NCBI GenBank assembly: GCA_039180865.1
Contig: JBCDCZ010000116.1
Span: forward strand, 1 to 13,131
Reading direction: 5' to 3'
DNA length: 13,131 nt
Source: JBCDCU01 sp039180865
GTDB lineage: Bacteria > Pseudomonadota > Alphaproteobacteria > Rhizobiales > JACESI01
Position numbers and translations under genes: made by a program
The notes under the pieces: model-generated
Told to the model about the DNA's origin: nothing
Seen by the model: only the letters and a program-made list of their open reading frames with translations
The model's database searches: none
Shown: piece after piece, positions 6,985 to 13,131 of the stretch
Position numbering within the stretch: position 1 is the first letter of the stretch
How the letters are laid out: each line of letters opens with the position of its first letter

Positions 6985-7794
6985 CTAGATCTTGGAAAAA
7001 TCCCCGTGGCGACCGGCACCATCGCGGAACCGGGCCGCGCCTTGTGCTCCCTCCCTGCGGATAGCATCAAGACCATTCGCCCATTCCACCTTGAGCGCCT
7101 CGCGTACCGGCAGTCCTCGATTTTCAATAATAGAACGCCGGTCTGCGAGAACCGCCTCTTGAGGGAAGCGTGCGATCTCATGGGCCATTTCTTCGGCCGC
7201 TTCACGGGTCTTGCCATCTTCGACCACTTTTTCGCAAAGACCGATCCGGTAGCATTCCTCTGACGGCACCTTCCGGCCGGTCATTGCGATCTCCAGCGCT
7301 GTCCCCTGACCTACGAGGCGCGGCAAGCGCACGGTCCCGCCATCCATCAAGGTAATGCCCCAGCGCCTGCAATAGACGCCGAGATAAGCACTCTCGCCCA
7401 TCACCCGAACATCGCAGAGAAGCGCAAGCTCCATACCGCCCGCAACCGCCGGGCCTTCAATAGCACCTACCAGGGGTTTGTTGAGTTCCATGCGGGTTGG
7501 CCCAAGTGGCCCTCGCGGAGCCGGTGCGGACCCCACCGGAAAAGCCAGATCTTCGACGATCTGTTTTTCAAACTCGACAGGATCGGTGAGCGTTGAAGCG
7601 TATTTCAGGTCCCAGCCAGCGCAAAACGCGCCGCCTTTCCCCCAAAAAACACCTGCTTTTGCGTCGCTTCGATCGAACTCCTGAAACGCCTCGAATAGTG
7701 CGTCTGCCGTGTCCGGGTCGATCGCATTGCGCGCCTCGGGCCGGTCATTGATAATGGTCCAGACGGCGCCGTCTTTTTCGATGCTTACAGTCAC
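6985..7794 (-). CDS. Crotonase-fold (enoyl-CoA hydratase/isomerase family) protein lacking the second catalytic Glu
   Basis: This 269-residue member of the crotonase superfamily acts on a CoA thioester. The first oxyanion-hole segment is GAFCAGWDLKY (55-65), and the second is GPAVAGGMELALLCD (114-128), with E122 matching the first catalytic glutamate of hydratases. Twenty residues later, where hydratases carry the second glutamate, the sequence is LGVYCRRWGI with C142. D151 lies in MDGGTVRLPRL (150-160), a signature of a common subgroup of annotated enoyl-CoA hydratases. Ordinary syn-hydration is therefore doubtful; an isomerase, hydrolase or decarboxylase-type reaction is possible. The start is GTG at 7794, with GGGAGGAG just upstream. 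It follows the methyltransferase after 66 bp on the same strand and is nearly tail to tail with the secreted-protein gene. Confidence 0.88.
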   Translation of the reverse strand: MTVSIEKDGAVWTIINDRPEARNAIDPDTADALFEAFQEFDRSDAKAGVFWGKGGAFCAGWDLKYASTLTDPVEFEKQIVEDLAFPVGSAPAPRGPLGPTRMELNKPLVGAIEGPAVAGGMELALLCDVRVMGESAYLGVYCRRWGITLMDGGTVRLPRLVGQGTALEIAMTGRKVPSEECYRIGLCEKVVEDGKTREAAEEMAHEIARFPQEAVLADRRSIIENRGLPVREALKVEWANGLDAIRREGAQGAARFRDGAGRHGDFSKI

Positions 7795-7860
7795 AAAGCT
7801 CCTCCCTCAGCTATGATTGTCTGTCACTCCCAGTGTGGTTATCGGCAGTTTTTCAGCCCG

Positions 7861-8625
7861 TCACGCCTCCTCGCATCCGGCACGTCTTTGAACTTGCGGA
7901 CTTGGTTGCGGTGCAGGAACCAGAATAGGTTTGAAGGATGGTGCGAAGGACGATCTGACTTTGGCAGCTACGCCCTGGAAGAGCTCTTTCTTCGCTTCCA
8001 TAAGAAAGACTCCGGAAAAGCCTGACCAGAACCGTTCACCGCTGCGCTCAACCCATTTGCTTGAGAGCATGGAGCGCCGTTCAATCGGTGGGGTGTGAAG
8101 CGCACTCACCCATCCAATAGGAGAGAACCTCTGATCGCGCATCAACTTGCTGAGCTGGCTGCGGCTGAACGGACGCCCATACCCGAAGGGTGTATTTTCC
8201 AGACGCGCCCAAAGACCGGTACGGTTCGGTACGATGACAAGAAGCCTCCCGCCCGGCGTCAGAACCCGCCAGACTTCGTCCAAAAGATCGCGGGGATTGT
8301 CCGTCATTTCAAGGGAATGAATAAGCATCACCTTGTCGACGGCAGAATCAGGAAGCGGCAACGCATTGTCGAGGACAAGACTGGAGATCGATGGTCCTTC
8401 TCTCGGCCAGCGGAATACGCCCTGTGTCGCAGGCATGAAGGCGAAAACCCGTTCCGATTCCGAGAGATCCCGGCGAAGATAAGGCGTCGCATAACCAATA
8501 CCGAGCACCCGGTCGCCGGATACATTCGGCCAGACATGCTGAATCTTTGTATTCAGCTTCTCACGCGTACGACGTCCCAGACGGGACTTATAAAATTCTT
8601 TCAAATCGATTGCGTCGAGATACAT
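7861..8625 (-). CDS. Class I SAM-dependent methyltransferase (gloB-divergent family)
   Basis: This 254-residue protein has a methyltransferase-11-like core. Motif I is RVLGIGYATPYL (39-50), where the normal D/E-x-G-x-G-x-G pattern is altered to GIGYATP. ALPLPDSAVDKVMLIHSLEM (88-107) corresponds to the motif around the end of strand 4, and the post-motif EVWRVLTPGGRLLVIVPN (117-134) is well conserved. FGYGRPFSRSQL (147-158) is typical of the alphaproteobacterial family whose members lie divergently from gloB, as here. The C-terminal 30 residues are rich in proline and basic residues and look disordered. The substrate is unknown. The ATG at 8625 has only a weak ribosome site. The 184-bp region shared with gloB holds no promoter I can define with confidence. 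Confidence 0.85.
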   Translation of the reverse strand: MYLDAIDLKEFYKSRLGRRTREKLNTKIQHVWPNVSGDRVLGIGYATPYLRRDLSESERVFAFMPATQGVFRWPREGPSISSLVLDNALPLPDSAVDKVMLIHSLEMTDNPRDLLDEVWRVLTPGGRLLVIVPNRTGLWARLENTPFGYGRPFSRSQLSKLMRDQRFSPIGWVSALHTPPIERRSMLSSKWVERSGERFWSGFSGVFLMEAKKELFQGVAAKVRSSFAPSFKPILVPAPQPSPQVQRRAGCEEA

Positions 8626-8809
8626 GGTCGCTCATCAACCGCTACACTTGGCTTCTCGCGCCCTATGTCCACTTTGTCGGATCGCAGGACCGAGCTGGCT
8701 CCAGTCGCGCGGATTTTGCGGCGGAGCCGTGGCATAATCAAGACGATTGACCGGGCTCCTCCAGATACTTTAGGGCTAACCCACGCAAAAAGACGGGAAA
8801 GGATCGAAA

Positions 8810-9583
8810 ATGACATCTTTGGAAATCCACCAGTTTCCATGCCGCTCAGATAATTTCGGCGTTCTCGTTCACGATCCGGAGGCAGGTCTGACCGCAACAA
8901 TCGACGCGCCTGAGGGCGCGGTCATTGAGCGCGAACTCGAAGCGAAGGGTTGGACACTGACCCACATCATCACCACACACAAGCACTTCGATCATGTGGA
9001 AGGCCATGAACGCCTGAAAGCAAAATACAATGCGAAAGTGATCGCCCCTGAGGGTGAGGCCGCCGATATTCCTGGCGTCGACGAGACTGTGAAAGACGGC
9101 GACACGTTCCAGTTCGGATCGAACACAGTCGAAGTGATAGCAACACCCGGTCACACACTCGGTCAGGTCAATTATTACCTTCCAGACGCGAAAATTGCGT
9201 TCACCGGAGACACGTTGTTCGCGCTTGGCTGTGGCCGGGTCTTTGAGGGCACCATGACAGACATGTGGGGCTCAATGGAAAAGCTCAAGGCAAAGCTGGC
9301 GCCTGATACGGCAATCTATTGCGGTCACGAATATACGCTTGCCAACGCCAAATTCGCGATAAGCGTCGATCCTGAAAACGAAACTTTGAAGAAACGAGTT
9401 GCCGAAATCGAAGCCCTTCGCGCTGATGATCGCCCGACATTGCCGACAACAATGGCAGTCGAACTTGAGACCAATCCGTTTCTGCGCTTTGACGATCCGG
9501 CCATTCGCGCCCATCTCGGCATGGAGGACGCAAGCGGTGAAGCTGTCTTTGCCGAAATCCGTAAGCGCAAAGATAACTTCTAG
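8810..9583 (+). CDS. gloB: Hydroxyacylglutathione hydrolase (glyoxalase II)
   Basis: This 257-residue cytosolic metallo-beta-lactamase-fold enzyme hydrolyses S-D-lactoylglutathione to D-lactate and glutathione, the second step of methylglyoxal detoxification. All metal ligands are visible: TTHKHFDHVEGH (55-66) supplies H57, H59, D61 and H62; H115 lies in ATPGHTLGQ; D134 in FTGDTLFALGCGRVFEG; and H173 in YCGHEYT. The C-terminal glutathione-binding domain includes TNPFLRFDD and ends in RKRKDNF, where basic residues contact glutathione in the family. Length is normal. The ATG at 8810 is preceded by AAAGGA at good spacing. The cupin gene follows 11 bp after the stop, so the two form an operon. 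Confidence 0.95.
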   Translation: MTSLEIHQFPCRSDNFGVLVHDPEAGLTATIDAPEGAVIERELEAKGWTLTHIITTHKHFDHVEGHERLKAKYNAKVIAPEGEAADIPGVDETVKDGDTFQFGSNTVEVIATPGHTLGQVNYYLPDAKIAFTGDTLFALGCGRVFEGTMTDMWGSMEKLKAKLAPDTAIYCGHEYTLANAKFAISVDPENETLKKRVAEIEALRADDRPTLPTTMAVELETNPFLRFDDPAIRAHLGMEDASGEAVFAEIRKRKDNF

Positions 9584-9594
9584 GAAACGCGACC

Positions 9595-10053
9595 ATGTTC
9601 GGCATCCAGACAGAAACGCAAACTGCCGCCGACATTATCCGGCAACTGGATCTGCAACCGCATCCGGAAGGTGGTTTTTATCGCGAAACCTTCCGCGATG
9701 ACGAAGGTTCTGAAGGGCGGGCGCATTCAACCGCGATCTACTATTTGCTTGGCGTTGGCGATTGTTCGGCGTGGCACCGGGTCAATGACGCGGTTGAGAT
9801 ATGGCACTACTACGCAGGTGCGCCACTTGCCCTCACCCTATCGCCTGATGGTCACGACGCTGAGGCGCACCGGCTGGGGCCGAACATCGACTTCGGTGAA
9901 CGCCCGCAAATCATCGTTCCAAAGGGTTGGTGGCAAACCGCGGAAAGCCTTGGCGAATGGACACTCGCCGGGTGCACAGTTGCGCCGGGCTTTGAGTTTT
10001 CAGGTTTTGAAATGGCGCCGGCCGACTGGCGACCAATACCACGGAAGACATAA
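9595..10053 (+). CDS. Cupin_5 (DUF985) domain protein
   Basis: This 152-residue single-domain cupin starts with IIRQLDLQPHPEGGFYRETFR (14-34 region), the hallmark of DUF985. HSTAIYYLLGVGDCSAWHRV (44-63) and EIWHYYAGAPL (68-78) then form the barrel, with H61, E68 and H71 as possible metal or ligand contacts. It ends in APGFEFSGFEMAP. Proteins of this family have no settled biochemical function, and structures show a cupin dimer. It begins 11 bp after the gloB stop with AGGA about nine bases before the ATG, so it is very likely co-transcribed with gloB. A role near glutathione or sugar-aldehyde chemistry would be context-based inference only. Confidence 0.88.
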   Translation: MFGIQTETQTAADIIRQLDLQPHPEGGFYRETFRDDEGSEGRAHSTAIYYLLGVGDCSAWHRVNDAVEIWHYYAGAPLALTLSPDGHDAEAHRLGPNIDFGERPQIIVPKGWWQTAESLGEWTLAGCTVAPGFEFSGFEMAPADWRPIPRKT

Positions 10054-10090
10054 TCAGAAGCCTCGTATGTACCGATTTTCGATCAGATAC

Positions 10091-10144
10091 CCAAACGAAT
10101 ACGGCTTCTCGTTGAATACGATCTTCCCGTAAATTATCGTTTGG
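10091..10144. repeat. Nested inverted repeat downstream of the gloB-cupin operon
   Basis: CCAAACGA (10091-10098) pairs perfectly with TCGTTTGG (10137-10144). Inside, TACGG (10100-10104) pairs with CCGTA (10127-10131). Innermost, TCGT (10109-10112) pairs with ACGA (10118-10121) around a 5-base loop. The asymmetric internal loop is 1 against 5 bases. It starts 38 bases after the cupin stop. No T tract follows on the plus strand, so it may act as a transcript-stabilising 3' hairpin or a factor-dependent termination site rather than a classic terminator. Confidence 0.5.
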
Positions 10145-10154
10145 AAATAAGCAT

Positions 10155-10200
10155 AAAAAACCCAAGGGCTGGTGATACTTATAATAGATCGCCAGCTTGG
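10155..10200 (-). terminator. Hairpin with a T tract on the minus strand (candidate intrinsic terminator)
   Basis: CCAAG (10162-10166) pairs with CTTGG (10196-10200). After a 2-base bulge, CTGGTGAT (10169-10176) pairs with ATCGCCAG (10188-10195) through one G-U pair, leaving an 11-base loop. Read on the minus strand, the 13-bp stem is followed after one or two bases by six T residues (10160-10155), the form of an intrinsic terminator. No recognised minus-strand gene lies to its right before the GGDEF-EAL gene, so it would serve a short antisense or small RNA, or block transcription entering from that side. Confidence 0.4.
10180..10185 (+). promoter_or_regulatory. Perfect TATAAT in the hairpin loop (possible -10 box)
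   Basis: A consensus -10 hexamer on the plus strand lies 87 bases before the GGDEF-EAL start codon, in the loop of the 10162-10200 inverted repeat. No TTGACA-like box is found 16-18 bases upstream, only an A-rich run. If used, the flanking dyad could serve as an operator. The evidence is weak in an AT-rich stretch. Confidence 0.25.
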
Positions 10201-10272
10201 TACGACAAATAAGTGTTAATAGGTTCATGCTAGACACTTGTTGTTTGTCAGCATACCTCAAGCCTATCCAGC

Positions 10273-12315
10273 ATGGCCAATCTGTCTACGCGTTCTAAGG
10301 TCATCATCACGGCAATCCTTGTCATTGCGGTGTTCCATCTAGCCTATTCTGTCTTTTGGGTTACGCGGACACTGGACAGTGCAAAACAAACCTTTGACGG
10401 GCAGATTTCACTCGCGGTGGATTTTGCCGTACCCACGTTATCGACAGCCCTTGTGAAACGTGACCACAGGCGTGCCGATGAGGCGATTCGTGGTCTTGCA
10501 GGCTTGCAATCCTATCGCTTTGCCGCAGTCAGAGTGGATCAGTCTTTATTCTTGAATCACAGACGATATGACGCGTGGCATTCAGAGTGGCGTGAAAAGG
10601 CGCTTTCAATGAAAGCCGGCTCGATCATAGAAAAACCCGAAATGCGGTTTGTCGCCAAGAACCTCACGACCGCGAGTGGAGATATCATCGGCACGCTGGT
10701 CTTAGGCTTTTCGAAGGAGGCCATCAACGCACAACATCAGGACGGCATCCAACAGGCGGTCGCCTTCGGAGCAGCTTACCTAGCAGTCATCGCTTTCGTC
10801 TTATTCGCGCTGCTCAACCATTTGATGGGACCACTCCAACAGGTGGTGCGCGATGTCCATCGCTTTCGGCGCGGCGCGGTTGATCCGGGTGCAACACCGG
10901 GTCGCCCTTGCGATGAAGATGGCCATGATGAAATCGCCGCCTTATCAAACGCAGTGAAGCTGCTTCATCAAGCCCATTCCGATGCCCGCACGGACGAACT
11001 CACCGAACTACCGAACCGACGCGCGCTCGACGATCAACTCGCGCGTCTTCGACCCGACGAATACACCATTGCGCTGATTGATCTCGATGATTTCAAACCG
11101 ATCAACGACAATTTCGGACACCGTGCCGGAGATCAGGCGCTGGTCGAGATCGCAAACCGCCTCACGGCCTTCGTCGATGATGATACCGTGGTTCTGCGCA
11201 AGGGAGGCGACGAGTTTGTCATTATCCGGGACGGTCATTTCACCAGAGACACGATCCATAATTGGGCTGAGCGTGTCGCCACTTCGATCTGTTCGCCGAT
11301 TTCTTTGGGAAATACTAAGGTCATTGTCGGGGTCAGCATCGGCGTAGCGCGATCATGTGACGTTGACGGAGATGCCCACGACACGCTCTCTGCGGCTGAT
11401 GCTGCCATGTATTGCGCGAAGGAAAATGCGGCAACACAGGTTGAACTCCACGACGCCAATCGGGTCCGCCGCACGTTTAGCCTGCAGGATCGACGGATGA
11501 TCGAGAGCGCGTTAGAGCGCAGCGAGATTCGACCCTACTATCAGCCACAAGTCTGTCTGACATCGGGTAAGCGCCGGGGTTTTGAAGCCCTTGCCCGTTG
11601 GCATCATCCAGAACAGGGTGTCCTCTCTCCGGCTGCGTTCCTACCGATGGTGAACGAGCTACAGCTGCAACGAAGCTTTGATATTGCAATGCTGCGGCAA
11701 GTGGCTGCATTTGCAGACACGCTTAGAATTAAGGGCGCCAGGCCTCACCGTTTTTCCGTCAATCTGGCCGAAGAGACCCTGGCAACGATAGACGGTATCG
11801 AGGAGCTTCTAAATGTATTCTCCGAGTTTCCCCAATGCCGGGATTGGATAACCCTCGAAATTACGGAAGATGTCTTCACTATACGCTCGGCTGACGCCAT
11901 CCGTGATGGTCTTAAGACACTCTTCGATAAGGGTCTGCGGATTTCCATGGACGACTTCGGAACCGGTTATGGATCGTTCCGTCACCTTCAGGACTACAAG
12001 TTCCATGAGATGAAGATCGATCGATGTTTCATCGAGAAAATCGGGGTCGACCAGTCAAGCGAAGTGATCATCAAGGGATTCGTGTCGGTTGCGGAAGGTC
12101 TCGGCGCGGATGTTGTGGCTGAGGGCGTTGAAACGGCGGAACAGGCGGATTTCCTCGATGCCATCGACTGCAAAACAGCACAGGGATATCTTTTCGGCAT
12201 CCCTCTTCCCCAAGGTGTTACGGAGGAAGCAATCCTCTTTGATGAGAGTTCCCGAGAAGAAACCAAAAAGGACCTTGCGGAGGACCTTTCGATCCGCCGC
12301 AAGTCTGCATCATAG
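10273..12315 (+). CDS. Membrane-bound GGDEF-EAL protein (c-di-GMP synthase/phosphodiesterase)
   Basis: This is a 680-residue inner-membrane signalling protein. TM1 is about 9-30, a periplasmic sensor region is about 31-160, and TM2 about 161-183. A HAMP-like linker (184-234) follows, then GGDEF (about 238-395) and EAL (about 405-655). The GGDEF domain begins TDELTELPNRRA (240-251) and has an intact GGDEF at 311-315. The product-inhibition RxxD site is absent, since position 306 is D-to-T shifted and 302 is D. The EAL domain has FEALARW (437-443), N497, E529 in LEITED, DDFGTGYGS (560-568), K581, AEGVE (616-620) and Q637 in AQGYLFG, so all phosphodiesterase residues are present. Both activities are possible; which one dominates cannot be told. 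The ribosome site before the ATG at 10273 is poor, suggesting low expression. It stands alone, after a structured 219-bp intergenic region, and converges on phaB. Confidence 0.93.
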   Translation: MANLSTRSKVIITAILVIAVFHLAYSVFWVTRTLDSAKQTFDGQISLAVDFAVPTLSTALVKRDHRRADEAIRGLAGLQSYRFAAVRVDQSLFLNHRRYDAWHSEWREKALSMKAGSIIEKPEMRFVAKNLTTASGDIIGTLVLGFSKEAINAQHQDGIQQAVAFGAAYLAVIAFVLFALLNHLMGPLQQVVRDVHRFRRGAVDPGATPGRPCDEDGHDEIAALSNAVKLLHQAHSDARTDELTELPNRRALDDQLARLRPDEYTIALIDLDDFKPINDNFGHRAGDQALVEIANRLTAFVDDDTVVLRKGGDEFVIIRDGHFTRDTIHNWAERVATSICSPISLGNTKVIVGVSIGVARSCDVDGDAHDTLSAADAAMYCAKENAATQVELHDANRVRRTFSLQDRRMIESALERSEIRPYYQPQVCLTSGKRRGFEALARWHHPEQGVLSPAAFLPMVNELQLQRSFDIAMLRQVAAFADTLRIKGARPHRFSVNLAEETLATIDGIEELLNVFSEFPQCRDWITLEITEDVFTIRSADAIRDGLKTLFDKGLRISMDDFGTGYGSFRHLQDYKFHEMKIDRCFIEKIGVDQSSEVIIKGFVSVAEGLGADVVAEGVETAEQADFLDAIDCKTAQGYLFGIPLPQGVTEEAILFDESSREETKKDLAEDLSIRRKSAS

Positions 12316-12317
12316 AA

Positions 12318-12368
12318 CGCGAACGGCCAAGGACGCTCCGCTGTCCGTTTGGATACTAGCCGTTCGCG
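12318..12368. terminator. Long nested hairpin between convergent genes (candidate bidirectional terminator)
   Basis: CGCGAACGGC (12318-12327) is matched by GCCGTTCGCG (12359-12368), a perfect 10-bp inverted repeat. Inside it CCAA (12327-12330) pairs with TTGG (12349-12352), and GGAC (12331-12334) with GTCC (12343-12346), around an 8-base loop. It starts 3 bases after the GGDEF-EAL stop, and its right arm is the last codons of phaB. Neither strand has a clean T run; the minus strand has only TTCT after the stem. Termination may be inefficient or Rho-assisted, and 3'-end protection is another possible role. Confidence 0.5.
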
Positions 12369-13087
12369 AAATACTGACCGCCATTCGCCGAGATGACGGA
12401 TCCGGTGATGAAACCGGCATCATCCGACGCCAGGAACGCAACACATCTTGCGATCTCTTCCGGCTCTCCAAGACGGCCGACCGGAATCAACGGCAGGATC
12501 TTCTCGTTGAGGACCTTCTCGGGAATAGCACGGACCATCTCCGTCCCAATATAGCCGGGGCAGATGACGTTGACCGTGATCCCTTTAAACGCACCTTCTT
12601 GTGCAAGAGCCTTTGAAAACCCGATATCACCTGCTTTCGATGCGGAATAGTTGGCCTGACCGGCCTGGCCTTTCTGACCATTAATCGAAGAGATGGTGAT
12701 GATGCGTCCGAAACCGCGCTCGCGCATGCCGGGCCAGATCGGATGGGTCATGTTGAAGACGCCATTGAGGTTTGTGGAAATGACATCGTTCCACTGCTCA
12801 ACCGTCATCTTGTGGAACATGCCGTCGCGGGTAATTCCTGCATTATTGACGAGAACCTCGATCGGACCAAGATCGGCTTCAACCTTAGCGATCCCTTCCT
12901 GGCACGCCTCGTAGTCGGCAACATTCCATTTATAGACCGGAATCCCGGTCTCTTCCTTAAACGCATTCGCCTTCTCATCGTTGCCGGCATAACTTGCAGC
13001 AACGGTGTATCCTGCCTCCTTCAAGCCGACCGAGATTGCAGCCCCGATACCGCGTGAACCTCCCGTGACCAGTGCAACACGCCCCAT
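12356..13087 (-). CDS. phaB: Acetoacetyl-CoA reductase (PhaB)
   Basis: This 243-residue short-chain dehydrogenase/reductase reduces acetoacetyl-CoA to (R)-3-hydroxybutyryl-CoA with NADPH, the second step of polyhydroxybutyrate synthesis. TGGSRGIG (8-15) is the cofactor motif and NNAGITRD (81-88) the central strand. The catalytic set is N106, S134 in TISSINGQKG, Y147 in NYSASKAG, and K151. PGYIGTEMV (177-185) and the terminal ISANGGQYF are specific to the PhaB branch and separate it from FabG. The start is secure: AGGAGG (13099-13094) stands six bases before the ATG at 13087. The 44 bases to the window edge hold no coding sequence I can identify; phaA commonly lies upstream, but it is not in view. 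The stop codon sits inside the long hairpin shared with the convergent GGDEF-EAL gene. Confidence 0.95.
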   Translation of the reverse strand: MGRVALVTGGSRGIGAAISVGLKEAGYTVAASYAGNDEKANAFKEETGIPVYKWNVADYEACQEGIAKVEADLGPIEVLVNNAGITRDGMFHKMTVEQWNDVISTNLNGVFNMTHPIWPGMRERGFGRIITISSINGQKGQAGQANYSASKAGDIGFSKALAQEGAFKGITVNVICPGYIGTEMVRAIPEKVLNEKILPLIPVGRLGEPEEIARCVAFLASDDAGFITGSVISANGGQYFANG

Positions 13088-13131
13088 TTTATTCCTCCTC
13101 TGGGTATGGTCTTAAAAAGAGAGGCGCCAAA

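Noticed and set aside
8747..8775. TTGACC with a weak -10 upstream of gloB as its promoter
   Set aside because: No hexamer resembling TATAAT lies at 16-18 bases spacing, so I could not support a specific site.
8095..8853. Plus-strand open frame of 252 codons overlapping the gloB start
   Set aside because: It is antisense to the methyltransferase and runs into gloB in another frame; its composition is not protein-like.
10097..10120. Short direct repeat GAATACG as an attachment or regulator site
   Set aside because: Only seven bases, and its copies are part of the hairpin arms already described; no integrase or tRNA is nearby.
9911..10261. Minus-strand open frame of 116 codons covering the structured intergenic region
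   Set aside because: Half of it is antisense to the cupin gene, the rest lies in hairpins and an internal terminator, and the peptide shows no domain.

Overview
The window looks like chromosomal DNA of an alphaproteobacterium. The evidence is moderate-to-high GC by eye, a PhaB of the alphaproteobacterial type, and a divergent gloB / SAM-methyltransferase pair. From memory, that pair is common in Rhizobiales-like and Hyphomonas-like genomes. I cannot fix the genus. I see no insertion sequence, integrase, phage gene, CRISPR array, tRNA or rRNA. No gene-free stretch exceeds 300 bases; the longest is 10054-10272.

Left block (1-5910, all minus strand). Read in the direction of transcription, a type III CoA-transferase is translationally coupled to a YfcG-like glutathione S-transferase. 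After a gap of about 150 bp comes a type III polyketide synthase followed, 7 bp later, by an isoprenylcysteine-methyltransferase-like membrane protein. A two-domain ChrA-family transporter comes next, and finally a renalase-like flavoprotein that runs off the left edge. The PKS plus ICMT-like pair has the layout of the SrsA/SrsB and BpsA/BpsB pairs, which make and O-methylate long-chain alkylresorcinols or alkylpyrones. This is the most interesting part of the window: a compact predicted phenolic-lipid or pyrone locus, possibly with linked export and redox genes.

Middle block (5911-8809). A secreted 12-cysteine protein of unknown function is the only plus-strand gene here. It diverges from the CoA-transferase across a 162-bp intergenic region with a 14-bp palindrome, and meets a crotonase-fold enzyme tail to tail with 6 bp between stops. 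The crotonase lacks the second catalytic glutamate of true hydratases. Upstream of it, on the same strand, is a SAM-dependent methyltransferase with an unusual glycine motif.

Right block (8810-13131). gloB (glyoxalase II) and a Cupin_5/DUF985 protein form a short plus-strand operon. A 219-bp AT-rich, strongly structured intergenic region follows. Next is a membrane-bound GGDEF-EAL protein with both catalytic motifs intact. It converges on phaB (acetoacetyl-CoA reductase of polyhydroxybutyrate synthesis), and a long nested hairpin fills the junction and includes the phaB stop codon.

Overall the genes concern acyl-CoA and lipid metabolism (CoA-transferase, crotonase, PhaB, type III PKS), glutathione and aldehyde detoxification (GST, GloB) and c-di-GMP signalling. 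Apart from the PKS/ICMT pair, I see no multi-gene system that is clearly undescribed.
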